DNA of 52,027 nt from JAKPKF01 sp964536135. Lineage in GTDB: Bacteria > Patescibacteriota > Dojkabacteria > SC72. Below the pieces are notes generated by a model that was not told the origin of the DNA, searched no databases, and worked only from the letters and a program-made list of their open reading frames with translations. The DNA lies in the NCBI GenBank assembly GCA_964536135.1, contig CAZHVM010000005.1, forward strand, positions 1-52,027, read 5' to 3'. The position numbers and the translations under genes were made by a program. Numbering within the stretch: position 1 is the stretch's first letter; each line of letters begins with the position of its first letter. Positions 1-8,711 of the stretch are shown here, one piece after another.

Positions 1-47
1 GCCCTTTGTTCTTCAGACAAATGCTCTACCAGCTGAGCTATCTCGGC
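1..47 (-). tRNA. tRNA-Phe(GAA), 3' part cut off by window edge
   Basis: On the minus strand the acceptor 5' strand GCCGAGA is followed by a normal D-arm (GCTC...GAGC) and an anticodon stem TTTGT/ACAAA. The loop CTGAAGA has GAA at the anticodon position, which reads Phe codons. The variable loop, T-arm and acceptor 3' strand lie outside the window. Confidence 0.93.
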
Positions 48-81
48 ATTCACATGATGATAACAAGTAAAGAAGAAATTT

Positions 82-1176
82 TCAATTCTTTCCTACCCTT
101 AATATCTTTTCTTTAAAATCATTTTTACTAAATCTTTTTGCATACTCTCCAATCTTTTTGTGGCTCCATTTCTTTTTTTCAAACATATTAAACACCCTCT
201 CGAATTCTTGGATTTCTAATGTGTTAAAGAACAAACCAGTAGAACTCTCTCTCAAACTCTCAACAGTACCCCCACCTCTGTAAGCAAGAACAGGAGTACC
301 ACACAACATTGCTTCAATTGGAAAGATTCCAAAATCCTCAACACCACACTGGATATATCCCGAAGCCTTTGCAAGTAATTCCCATTTCTCTTGGTCAGAG
401 ATCTTTCCTAAAAACTGGATATTCTTGTATCTTTTATATTTCCTTTTAAACTTCTTCTCCATACTACCCGTACCTATGATTCTAAGCTCAAAGCCTAATT
501 TACTTGCACACTCTAAAAGAAAATCCCCTCTTTTATTTGGCTCAAAAGGTGCACCAGAGACAAAGTAGTCATATCTATCTTCATATATCTCTCCAATATA
601 TTCATCTACAGGAGGATATATTACATAATCTATTTTTTTCCCCCAATATTTCTGAGCACGATCTTTTGTAAAATTGGAGTTCGCAATTATGATATCTGGC
701 CTGTTACATGCAGAGGTATCCCATACCCTCATTTTGTTTAGAATCATGCTCCATATGAATTTAAATATCCCGTATTTTTCTCCTACACGCTTAGTATATA
801 TCCCCCTCATGTCCCACACATACCTCATAGGAGAGTGAAGATAGCAGATATGCTTACAGCGGACTGGAGTAATTACACCGTGGGCTACACTTGAACTAGA
901 GGAAATTACTAAATCGTAGTTAGAGAAGTCGAACTGCTCTATGGCAAATGACCATAGAGGGAATGTATATCTGTAAATCTTTTTGATGAGGGGAAACTTG
1001 TTTAAAAAGGAAAAATGTATGTTTGAATTATTTATCTTCTGCGAAATGTCTCTCTTGTTTCCAAACAGAGCGTAAATATCTGCTTGGGGATATATATCTA
1101 GGAATTTCTCCAACACCCTATTAGCACCACCCATACTGAAAAGAGACTCTGTGACAAAAGCTACTCTATTTCTCAT
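82..1176 (-). CDS. GT4-family glycosyltransferase
   Basis: A 364-residue protein with the two-Rossmann-domain layout of GT-B glycosyltransferases. The C-terminal half has the family-4 nucleotide-sugar site: GAPFEPNKRGD near residue 208, then an E-x7-E pair at E280/E288 within EDFGIFPIEAMLCGTP, followed by a GGGTVE loop. No membrane segment is obvious, so it probably works at the inner face of the membrane on envelope polysaccharide or lipid-linked sugars; donor and acceptor cannot be told. The start overlaps the end of the upstream cohesin-like gene by 11 bp, so the two are probably co-transcribed. It ends in TGA, which supports use of UGA as a stop. Confidence 0.9.
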   Translation of the reverse strand: MRNRVAFVTESLFSMGGANRVLEKFLDIYPQADIYALFGNKRDISQKINNSNIHFSFLNKFPLIKKIYRYTFPLWSFAIEQFDFSNYDLVISSSSSVAHGVITPVRCKHICYLHSPMRYVWDMRGIYTKRVGEKYGIFKFIWSMILNKMRVWDTSACNRPDIIIANSNFTKDRAQKYWGKKIDYVIYPPVDEYIGEIYEDRYDYFVSGAPFEPNKRGDFLLECASKLGFELRIIGTGSMEKKFKRKYKRYKNIQFLGKISDQEKWELLAKASGYIQCGVEDFGIFPIEAMLCGTPVLAYRGGGTVESLRESSTGLFFNTLEIQEFERVFNMFEKKKWSHKKIGEYAKRFSKNDFKEKILRVGKN

Positions 1177-1858
1177 ATACTATGATAGTGCCCCTACCCT
1201 TTGTAAAATTCCTAGGCTTTGCAAATACCATCAGGCCACCAAAAATAATTAGAATTACACCACCTACGAGAATGGCTTTGTCAAAAGGGATAGCTGTGTT
1301 AATTGGAGTGTATGACTTAGTTCCAATTTCAAATATAGCAGAATCTGGTTTCACCTTCAGGATATTTGTCGGAGGACTTCCATCTATTAACATCACACTC
1401 TGAAAAAGATTCTCTCCATTGTCAAATTCCCAATCCAATGTTGTGTTCCCTGACTTCACAATTTTAAATTCTAATCTCGCCATAACATCTGGTTTAGTAC
1501 CTGTTTTATACAAAGTCCCACTTCCAGATTGTGTAAACCCCGTAAGCATTACAACACCATCCTCGTTGTCAATTGTACTCTCATCATTTGGCCACTGTTC
1601 AAACAGTGCATTATTCCTTTCCGCTTTTTCTAACTCTAAATATTCCGGATCAAAAGTTATTACAAATCTAGCAGATGTGAGTTCTTTTCCTCCACTATCT
1701 ATAAGGACATCTACTAAAAATCCCTCATCCTTGTTAACAATACTCCCACCATCTGGGTAAAAAGAAAAATTTGGTTCAGAAGCAAAAGCACTTTTTACTG
1801 GTAAAAACATTAATGGTAAAAGGATTAGGAATGATTTTAGTATTCTACTTGTTGTCAT
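1166..1858 (-). CDS. Cohesin-domain-like exported protein with C-terminal membrane anchor
   Basis: A 230-residue protein. Residues 1-26 form a signal peptide ending in an AFA-S type cleavage site. Residues about 29-178 look like a cohesin/CBM-type beta-sandwich, with patterns such as VDVLIDSGGKELTSARF and ITFDPEYLELEKA. A hydrophobic segment lies at about 193-212, followed by a short basic tail, so the sandwich should face outside with the C-terminus in the cytoplasm. No dockerin partner is visible in the window. Cohesin-like domains outside cellulosomes are common and may bind other surface proteins, so the role is open. It is divergent from uppP with only 30 bp between start codons. Confidence 0.72.
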   Translation of the reverse strand: MTTSRILKSFLILLPLMFLPVKSAFASEPNFSFYPDGGSIVNKDEGFLVDVLIDSGGKELTSARFVITFDPEYLELEKAERNNALFEQWPNDESTIDNEDGVVMLTGFTQSGSGTLYKTGTKPDVMARLEFKIVKSGNTTLDWEFDNGENLFQSVMLIDGSPPTNILKVKPDSAIFEIGTKSYTPINTAIPFDKAILVGGVILIIFGGLMVFAKPRNFTKGRGTIIVYEK

Positions 1859-1888
1859 AATTAAAATATTACCATAATATATGGAGGT
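1859..1888. promoter_or_regulatory. 30-bp divergent promoter region (cohesin-like gene / uppP)
   Basis: Only 30 bp separate the two divergent ATG codons. The stretch holds CATAAT/TATATT-like boxes readable on both strands and a GGAGGT directly against the uppP ATG. Promoters for both genes must overlap each other or extend into the opposite coding region. Confidence 0.45.
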
Positions 1889-2677
1889 ATGGAAAATTTA
1901 AAAGTACTTTTACTCGCAGTAATACAGGGCCTATCAGAACTACTTCCAATATCTAGTAGCGGACATCTCATACTTTTGGGAAGAATAATCGACATAGAGG
2001 TATCTACACTTCTTCTTACTACACTACACATTGGAACAAGCCTCGCTATTATTATCTTTTTCCGAAAGAGACTTTTTTCAAACCTATTTACAAAAAAGAA
2101 ACTTATCTTTTACCTTAAAATTTTGGTTTCAATTATTCCAGCAGCAGTATTAGGGATGTTGTACGAAGACAAAGTTGAGCAGATACTCCGATTTTCTTGG
2201 ATCATTGCTGCTTCTCTTATATTCTGGGGAATATTGATGATAATTGCTGACTTTCTGAAACTTGAAAAGAAGATAACGAGAGTAGAAGATATTTCGTGGA
2301 AGAAAGCACTTGTTATCGGAGTATCACAAGTAATTGCATTAATCCCAGGAACATCTAGATCTGGGATTGCAACTTTAACTGGTATAACTTTGGGAATAGA
2401 TAAGTATAAAGCTTTTGAGTACAGTTTAATCTTAGGAATTCCAATACTTCTTGGATCATCTGTATGGGAGATATGGAAAGCGCTCATTACTGAACCTAAT
2501 TACTCTGCCGAATTACTTCCAGTTGCTTTACTCAAGATTGGTATAGTAATAATCGTTCCTTTCATTGTTGGCTACTTTTCTCTCATGGTCTTAAAGAGAA
2601 TAAGACGGGAGAAATGGTTAACAGTATTTGGAATTTATAGAATAATACTTGGAGCGATTATCTTACTCTTCTTATAA
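1889..2677 (+). CDS. uppP: Undecaprenyl-diphosphatase UppP/BacA
   Basis: A 262-residue polytopic membrane protein, close to the usual 265-280. It removes a phosphate from undecaprenyl diphosphate to recycle the lipid carrier for peptidoglycan and polysaccharide. Both family motifs are visible: the N-terminal SELLPISSSGHL, with E17 and H26 matching the catalytic Glu and His, and PGTSRSG near residue 153 with the conserved Arg. About seven or eight hydrophobic segments fill the rest. The ATG is favoured because the first motif sits at the expected distance from it. The 3' end overlaps gpmI by 6 bp tail to tail. Confidence 0.96.
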   Translation: MENLKVLLLAVIQGLSELLPISSSGHLILLGRIIDIEVSTLLLTTLHIGTSLAIIIFFRKRLFSNLFTKKKLIFYLKILVSIIPAAVLGMLYEDKVEQILRFSWIIAASLIFWGILMIIADFLKLEKKITRVEDISWKKALVIGVSQVIALIPGTSRSGIATLTGITLGIDKYKAFEYSLILGIPILLGSSVWEIWKALITEPNYSAELLPVALLKIGIVIIVPFIVGYFSLMVLKRIRREKWLTVFGIYRIILGAIILLFL

Positions 2678-4321
2678 TACAGCTCTCAAATCTACTCCCG
2701 TCATATTCGCAGGTATCTCCATTCCCATCAGTCCCAAACATGTTGGAGCAATGTCTGCCAACAAACCCGTTTGTCTTGCATTTGGTCCAGTTCCAATCTT
2801 TCGAATAGGAATTCCAGCTTTTGGATAAACCTCTTCCATATCGGTGAGTAGAATTAATGGTACAGGATTATTTGTATGTGCAATATCTACTTCCTTAGTA
2901 ACTCTGTTTATCATGGTCTCACAATTTCCATGATCTGCAGTAATGATAACTGCACCTCCCATAGCTAAAGTCTCTTTCGTAATCTCCCTAACACATTCAT
3001 CTACAATCTCATTACTCTTAACTGTAGCATTGAAATCTCCTGTATGACCAACCATATCTGGATTAGCAAAATTCATAAGGATAAAGCTGTAACCATTTGT
3101 TGAGGCCTCTTTTATTCTTCTTATCGCCTCATCCCTAATTAACAGTGCACTCATCTCGGGAACTTGGGCATAGTCATCTACCTTTGGAGAGGGGATATTA
3201 AAAAAATCTTCTCCTTCGTGAGGCTCTTCAATACCACCATTAAAGAAATATGTAACATGCATATACTTTTCTGTCTCAGAGATATGTATCTGTTTTTTAC
3301 CATTCTCAGATAAATGTTCTGCAAGAGATTTCTTAACTGGAAGAGGTGGAAATACTACATTTGCAGTTAACCCTTCTTCGTAACCTGTCATCGTCGCAAA
3401 GTAAATATCGTTCGGATAGTTTCTTCTACTAAAATGTGTAAAATCCTTTTGAACAAAGACCTTAGTCAACTGCCTCGCCCTATCCTCTCTAAAATTCCAA
3501 AAGAGTACAGCATCTCCTTCCTTTACAACTCCAACTGGGAGCCCTTGTGAATCTACACATACTCTTGGCTTAAAATGTTCATCGTTCTCTCCCAAGGTAT
3601 ATGCTTTCTGTACAACCTCTCTTGGATCTACAAATGTCTCGTCTGAAATTCCTACCATACATTCATATGCCAACTTCGTTCTTTCCCACCGACTATCTCT
3701 GTCCATACCGTAAAATCTTCCCATCATGCTAGAGATCTTTCCAATTCCAAGCTCTGCAAGTTTTTCAACTAATTTGCTTACATACAAATACCCATCCTTC
3801 TGACCTGTATCTCTACCATCTAACATAATATGAATGTATGGATCTATACCATAGGCTTTACACACCTCTAAAATGGAGAAAAGATGTTTAATATGTCCAT
3901 GAACACCAGCAGCACTTAGTACACCTGTTAGATGCAGCTTAGAACCTCTCTTGTGAACAAGATCTATCATTTCCTTGATTACAGAATTGGTATCTAGTTC
4001 CCTTGCAGATATTGCGTCATTTATTCTTGGCAACGTCTGGTACACCACTTGACCAGCGCCTATATTCAAATGTCCAACTTCAGAGTTTCCAGCTTCTTCG
4101 GATGGAAGTCCAACATGTGTCCCGGAAGCGTGTATTAACGTAGATCTTCCATAGGTCCACACAGTATCTAAAAATGGAGTCTTTGCAGCTAAGACCGCGT
4201 TCCCCTCAGGATCTGGATGCACACCAAATCCATCCATGATAATTAGAGTTACAAACTTTCTCACATCTAAAACTCTCTGAGCATCTTCTACACTTTTCGA
4301 TTGTTTTTTAAATATGTTCAT
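2672..4321 (-). CDS. gpmI: 2,3-bisphosphoglycerate-independent phosphoglycerate mutase
   Basis: A 549-residue protein, slightly longer than the usual 510-515. It interconverts 3- and 2-phosphoglycerate in the cytoplasm using two Mn ions and a phosphoserine intermediate. Visible metal and catalytic motifs are MDGFG near the N-terminus, GNSEVGHLNIGAG with the nucleophilic Ser, GRDTGQKDGY, the FANPDMVGHTGD segment, ADHGN and AHTNNPVP. The extra length is an N-terminal stretch of about 30 residues before the first core strand. It is divergent from prfB with 44 bp between the genes and a shared TATA-like core. Confidence 0.96.
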   Translation of the reverse strand: MNIFKKQSKSVEDAQRVLDVRKFVTLIIMDGFGVHPDPEGNAVLAAKTPFLDTVWTYGRSTLIHASGTHVGLPSEEAGNSEVGHLNIGAGQVVYQTLPRINDAISARELDTNSVIKEMIDLVHKRGSKLHLTGVLSAAGVHGHIKHLFSILEVCKAYGIDPYIHIMLDGRDTGQKDGYLYVSKLVEKLAELGIGKISSMMGRFYGMDRDSRWERTKLAYECMVGISDETFVDPREVVQKAYTLGENDEHFKPRVCVDSQGLPVGVVKEGDAVLFWNFREDRARQLTKVFVQKDFTHFSRRNYPNDIYFATMTGYEEGLTANVVFPPLPVKKSLAEHLSENGKKQIHISETEKYMHVTYFFNGGIEEPHEGEDFFNIPSPKVDDYAQVPEMSALLIRDEAIRRIKEASTNGYSFILMNFANPDMVGHTGDFNATVKSNEIVDECVREITKETLAMGGAVIITADHGNCETMINRVTKEVDIAHTNNPVPLILLTDMEEVYPKAGIPIRKIGTGPNARQTGLLADIAPTCLGLMGMEIPANMTGVDLRAVL

Positions 4322-4349
4322 AAAACAGTAGTAATAATTTGAGACCTTA

Positions 4350-4357
4350 ATTATAAT
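4350..4357. promoter_or_regulatory. Symmetric -10 core shared by gpmI and prfB
   Basis: The palindrome ATTATAAT gives a perfect TATAAT on the plus strand (4352-4357, 8 nt before the prfB ATG) and another on the minus strand (4355-4350, 28 nt before the gpmI ATG). No good -35 box is seen on either side. The plus-strand spacing suggests a prfB mRNA that starts at or next to its ATG. Confidence 0.55.
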
Positions 4358-4365
4358 ATACCGTA

Positions 4366-5451
4366 ATGGTTGATTTACGCAAAAAAGATATACAAAAATT
4401 AAGTACTGACCTTCTAGATATTGTAAAAAATCTAAATCTAGAGAAGAAGAAAGAGAGATTAATCAATCTCCAAAATGAAACATTGAAAGAAAATTTCTGG
4501 AATGACTCAGTACACGCAAGAGAAGTAATGAGTGAGGTTGGTACTCTCCAAGAAGAGATAAACAACATAGACTCTCTTAAGGGAGATATTAATTCTCTGG
4601 TAGAGATATTTGACTCAACAACAAAAGAAACAGAACAAAACAACCTCATTGAAGAATATGAATCTCTTAGAGAAAAGTTAGATAAATTCTCCATGACAAA
4701 ATTTCTCTCTGGTAAATATGACAGTGCAGATTGCATACTTTCAATACATGCAGGACAGGGAGGCACTGAAGCTAACGATTGGGCCCAAATTCTTTTTAGA
4801 ATGTACACTATGTACTGCGACAAGCAGGGATGGAAATACGAGGTTTTAAATATGGTTAAAGGAAATGAAACAGGTATATCTTCAGTTACAATTTCAGTCT
4901 CTGGTAAATACGCGTACGGAATGCTCAAAAAAGAATCTGGAACACACAGACTCGTTAGGATTTCTCCATTTAATTCACAAGGTTTACGACAAACAACATT
5001 TGCAGGGGTTGAGGTTCTACCTATGATGGAAACCTTGGACAAAGAAATTGAAATTCCAGAAAAAGATATTGACTTTAAGGCTGTACTCTCAGGGGGACCT
5101 GGTGGCCAAAACGTAAACAAGACCTCTTCGGCAGTTATGGTTACACACATTCCAACTGGTATAACTATCCATTCCTCTAGCCAAAGAAGCCAAACACAAA
5201 ACAGAGAGAATGCCATGAAAATTCTCAAAGCAAAACTCTGGAAGATTAAACAAGAAGAACGGGTAGATGAAATCTCCGAAATAAAAGGTGACTACAAGGT
5301 AGCTGGATGGGGAAATCAAATTAGAAATTACATATTACATCCATATAAATTAGTAAGAGATTTACGTACAAATGTAGAGTCTTCGGATCCAGAAAATATC
5401 CTAGATGGTAATATTGAGAATTTTATTGAAGCTCAAACCAAATTAAAGTAA
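4366..5451 (+). CDS. prfB: Peptide chain release factor 2
   Basis: A 361-residue class I release factor that ends translation at UAA and UGA. The codon-recognition SPF tripeptide is at residues 200-202, in ISPFNSQGLRQTTF, which separates it from RF1. The peptidyl-hydrolysis loop GGQ is at 246-248 in SGGPGGQNVNK. The N-terminal helical domain is intact. The frame is continuous from ATG to stop, so the programmed +1 frameshift found near codon 25 in many bacterial prfB genes is absent. Its presence supports the standard bacterial code with UGA as stop. Confidence 0.96.
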   Translation: MVDLRKKDIQKLSTDLLDIVKNLNLEKKKERLINLQNETLKENFWNDSVHAREVMSEVGTLQEEINNIDSLKGDINSLVEIFDSTTKETEQNNLIEEYESLREKLDKFSMTKFLSGKYDSADCILSIHAGQGGTEANDWAQILFRMYTMYCDKQGWKYEVLNMVKGNETGISSVTISVSGKYAYGMLKKESGTHRLVRISPFNSQGLRQTTFAGVEVLPMMETLDKEIEIPEKDIDFKAVLSGGPGGQNVNKTSSAVMVTHIPTGITIHSSSQRSQTQNRENAMKILKAKLWKIKQEERVDEISEIKGDYKVAGWGNQIRNYILHPYKLVRDLRTNVESSDPENILDGNIENFIEAQTKLK

Positions 5452-5493
5452 GATATATGGTATGCTATACAATTAAACTGTCTAATCCTGCTC

Positions 5494-6411
5494 ATGTTAC
5501 TTTTTGACAAAGTTACAAAGAAATATAACGAACACATAACTGCTCTTGAGGATGTAGATTTCAAAGTTGATACAGGAGAATTTCTCTTTATGGTTGGGCC
5601 ATCTGGTGCTGGGAAAACAACTCTCATGAGGTTGCTCATTCGTGAAGAGATACCTACATCGGGGAGTATATTCTTTGATAAAATCGAAGTCCCGAAACTT
5701 CCTTCACGTTTACTTCCAGATTATAGGCAAAGACTTGGAATAGTATTTCAGGACATTAAATTACTAAGTAATAAAACACTCCTAGAGAATATAGAATTCG
5801 CTCTAGAAATTCTTGGGAAAGAAGATAAAGAGGTTAAAGAAACTTCAGAATATCTATTAGAAACTGTTGGTTTACAAGATAGAGGAGAACTCTTTCCAGC
5901 CCAACTTTCTGGTGGAGAACAACAAAGAGGTGCAATAGCAAGAGCACTCGCGAACAATCCTGAATTGTTCATCGCGGATGAACCGACAGGAAACCTAGAC
6001 CCAGATAATGCATTTCAAGTTCTAGATATACTTCGCAAAATCAACAAATCTGGCACTACAGTTATGGTAATTACCCACGACAGAGACATAGTAAACGATA
6101 TGAAAACTAGAGTCATTAGAATAGATAAAGGGAAAATAATTGGAGATAGTCAAGGTGATTATGATCATCATAAAGCTCCCAAGAAAGAAACAACTGAGAT
6201 TAAAAAAATTGAGAAATTTGAGATTAAGGATGAAACTCTAAAAAAATTGGATACAGATATTCAAGAAATACTCACGAAAGCAAAAATAGACAGCATAGAT
6301 ATGGTTTTAAATCTTACGGATTCAGATTTAGATAATTTAAAATTCTCCAAAGAGCAGAAAGATTCTTTAGAGAAGTATTTAGATGAATATTTAAATAATA
6401 AGAAGAAATAG
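5494..6411 (+). CDS. ftsE: Cell-division ABC ATPase FtsE with C-terminal extension
   Basis: The ATPase of the FtsEX complex, which sits at the division septum and drives wall hydrolase activation. Walker A GPSGAGKTT is at residues 35-43, the signature LSGGEQQ at 138-144, Walker B LFIADEP at 158-164, and the switch His in MVITHDRD. At 305 residues it is about 80 longer than usual FtsE. The extra part (about 226-305) is a Lys-rich linker followed by a small helical module (KIDSIDMVLNLTDSDLDNLK) resembling helix-hairpin-helix or RNAP alpha-CTD-like folds. It is first in a run with ftsX, an M23 protein and a SurA-N-like gene. An extended -10-like TGCTATACA lies just upstream. Confidence 0.95.
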   Translation: MLLFDKVTKKYNEHITALEDVDFKVDTGEFLFMVGPSGAGKTTLMRLLIREEIPTSGSIFFDKIEVPKLPSRLLPDYRQRLGIVFQDIKLLSNKTLLENIEFALEILGKEDKEVKETSEYLLETVGLQDRGELFPAQLSGGEQQRGAIARALANNPELFIADEPTGNLDPDNAFQVLDILRKINKSGTTVMVITHDRDIVNDMKTRVIRIDKGKIIGDSQGDYDHHKAPKKETTEIKKIEKFEIKDETLKKLDTDIQEILTKAKIDSIDMVLNLTDSDLDNLKFSKEQKDSLEKYLDEYLNNKKK

Positions 6412-6412
6412 A

Positions 6413-7353
6413 ATGGCAAAAACAAAGAAAATAATAGAAACAGCAAAAAAAAATGTAAAAAGAAATAAATGGCTTTCTCTTTCTACGATATTCGTATCCA
6501 CCATAGTTTTAACAATTTCTTCCTTCTTCATAAGTGTAGCTATAATTGGAAGGAAGGCTGTAGATTACTACGAACAGAAGGCTCAGGTTATAATCTTTTT
6601 CAAGAAAGAAACTACAGAGACAGATATTCTTACTCTAAGAGACAAGCTTTTTGATCCTGCTCTTGTAGAGGATATTCAATATGTATCGCAAGAGGAAGCA
6701 TTAAAAATATATCAGGATGATTTCGCAGATAATCCAGATTTAATCTCTACAGTAACTGCAGATTCCCTACCTCCAAGTTTGGAAATTAGAGCTAAATCCG
6801 TAGAAAACCTACTAACCGTCATTGAAACCATTAACACAGAGAAGCAAACAAATCCAAATATAGATGAGGTTATGTANNNNNNNNNNTGTATTTTAAGGAT
6901 GTTGTTGAGAATTTGAGAACTCTTTCAAATATAATAAACATAGGGGCAGTATTGTTAATTTCTGCTCTTTTGATAATTACTTTCTCTTTAATCCGAATTA
7001 CAATTGGTTTCAATATTAATGCACATAAAGAAGAGATTCAAATTATGAATCTAGTCGGTAGTACAGATAGCTTTATAAAGACTCCATTCATAATGGAAGG
7101 TGCTTTCTACGGTATGGTAGGAGGTTTACTGGCAGCTACATTAATAATTGTTCCTTGGTATACCGTAATTGTGTATACACAGGGGACAGACTTTTCATAT
7201 TGGTTGAATCAAACATTGGTAGATTTTAATTTAGAATTTCTTAAGTCTGTAAATATTGCTTTCGTACCAATATACTATGTAATACACTTAGTATTTGGTG
7301 GTCTAATTGGTATGATTAGTAGTATAAGTGCAGTTAAGAAGTATTTACAGTAA
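6413..7353 (+). CDS. ftsX: Cell-division permease-like protein FtsX, split by an assembly gap
   Basis: The membrane half of FtsEX, starting 1 nt after the ftsE stop. The first part (about 155 codons) has an N-terminal membrane segment near residues 20-45 and the extracellular domain (KAQVIIFFKKETTETDI). The second part, in another frame after the Ns, has YFKDVVENLRTLSNIINIGA and three more membrane segments. The bases flanking the gap end in TGTA and begin with TGTA; merging those four restores one frame reading IDEVMYFKDVVENL, which matches the family without any residue missing. The true gene is therefore most likely intact, at about 309 residues. It overlaps the next start at position 7353. 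Confidence 0.93.
6877..6886. other. Assembly gap (10 N) inside ftsX
   Basis: Ten Ns placed between contig ends that both carry TGTA (6873-6876 and 6887-6890). Reading-frame arithmetic requires a true gap congruent to 2 mod 3, which an overlap of 4 bases satisfies. The gap probably represents no missing sequence. Confidence 0.85.
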
Positions 7354-8645
7354 TGAATAAAAAAAGAATTGTAAAAATACTAGTAATACTACTTTTTGTG
7401 ACACTTTCTTTTGTGTTGTTATCCAAACCAACTACTCCTAAAGCTTATGCCGTGTCTTGTCCTTCAAGTATGAATCCTGACTCCATCGAATGCCTAGATT
7501 ACCTAAGAGATCAACAAGAAAAAGTACAAAAACAGCAAGGAACAATACAAAAGCAATTAAGTAATGAGGCATACCAACAACTCTCTTTGCAAGAAAAAAT
7601 TACATACATGACGAATCAGATTGAGCAGACAGAGAAAGTTATAAAATCCTTAGAAGTAGAAATAGCAGCTAACGATGTTGAAATAAAACTTCTAGAAAAA
7701 GATATCACCGAGAAAGAGGACTCAGTCTCTATACTTAGACAAGAAACAGATATACTGGAAAAAACTGTAAATCAGAGAGTTACCGAATCATACAAATATT
7801 CTTTTGTTGGCCCACTTGAGATATTTTTGGATGTTAAATCCCTCTCATCGGCACTTAGAAGAACAAAATATTTAATTGCGACAAGGAGTCAGGATATCGT
7901 ATCCCTAGAAGAATACAGCTTTAAAATTGTTGATTTAAGAAAGGAAGAAGAAGAGTTGGCAAAACAGAAAGCTTCGGTTCAGATTAAAAGGAATAGCACT
8001 GAAGAAGAGAAATTAAGTTTGGCAAAAGAAGCTCAAAATCTTGCTTCCCAGAAAGCAGAAAAAGATAGATTACTTGTACAATCTAGAGCAAATGAAGCAC
8101 AATTAAAAGCAACATATGAAGCAAATATCAAAAAACAAAATGCTCTAGATGCAGCAATAATTGCATATATAAATGAGCATGGTGATCAAGCAAGAATGTC
8201 CGGCAGAGTAAAAGCTGGGGATTGGATTGGCAGGATGGGGAATACTGGATACTCTACTGGGGCCCATCTACACTTTTCAGTTAGGAATTCATTCGTTTCA
8301 GGTAAAGTATGTCAAGGAAACATTCCTATTCTAAGTGGATATCTTAGACAAGGCTCTGCTTCATGGATAATTGGATGGGATGGTTGGAAATGGCCATATA
8401 TGTACTCTGGTTCGATGAGATTACCAATCGCAGGACCATATGTAATTATGACCCAAAATTATCATAGCGGTTATGCAATAGATCTTAAATCATACAAAAC
8501 TGACAGAACGACAAATTATGGAGCCCCAATTTATGCAATTCTCCCAGGTACACTATATCGAGGAGTAGATGGTAACGGTGGTGTATACGCATATATCAAA
8601 CATGATAATGGCTGGGTAAGTTGTTATCTTCACATTCAAGAATAG
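7353..8645 (+). CDS. EnvC/CwlO-like coiled-coil protein with permuted M23 (LytM) domain
   Basis: A 430-residue exported protein. Residues 1-34 form a signal peptide or anchor, residues about 50-270 are charged coiled coil, and the C-terminus is an M23 peptidase-type domain. The domain order is unusual. The segment that normally closes M23 (AGDWIGRMGNTGYSTGAHLHF, HxH at about 305-307) comes first; the part that normally opens it (YHSGYAID, about 370-377, then GAPIYAILPGTLYRG and CYLHIQ) follows and ends at the stop. That is what a circular permutation would look like. Being next to ftsEX, it is probably the wall hydrolase or hydrolase activator switched on by FtsEX during division. Whether the metal site is complete is uncertain, because the His-Asp spacing is longer than usual. 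Confidence 0.85.
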   Translation: MNKKRIVKILVILLFVTLSFVLLSKPTTPKAYAVSCPSSMNPDSIECLDYLRDQQEKVQKQQGTIQKQLSNEAYQQLSLQEKITYMTNQIEQTEKVIKSLEVEIAANDVEIKLLEKDITEKEDSVSILRQETDILEKTVNQRVTESYKYSFVGPLEIFLDVKSLSSALRRTKYLIATRSQDIVSLEEYSFKIVDLRKEEEELAKQKASVQIKRNSTEEEKLSLAKEAQNLASQKAEKDRLLVQSRANEAQLKATYEANIKKQNALDAAIIAYINEHGDQARMSGRVKAGDWIGRMGNTGYSTGAHLHFSVRNSFVSGKVCQGNIPILSGYLRQGSASWIIGWDGWKWPYMYSGSMRLPIAGPYVIMTQNYHSGYAIDLKSYKTDRTTNYGAPIYAILPGTLYRGVDGNGGVYAYIKHDNGWVSCYLHIQE

Positions 8646-8711
8646 TCACCCCTTTCCCATTTCCTCATATTCTGCTAAACTATAGCTTAATAAATTCATA
8701 GCAGTCCTTTA

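Noticed and set aside
4366..4480. Programmed +1 frameshift in prfB
   Set aside because: The reading frame is continuous and there is no in-frame TGA near codon 25.
4347..5228. A 293-codon minus-strand open frame across prfB
   Set aside because: It lies opposite a well-conserved release factor gene; its Ser-rich, patternless product is typical of an antisense shadow.
82..5451. Alternative genetic code with UGA as glycine (code 25)
   Set aside because: RF2 with SPF and GGQ motifs is intact, and genes such as the GT4 gene end normally at TGA.
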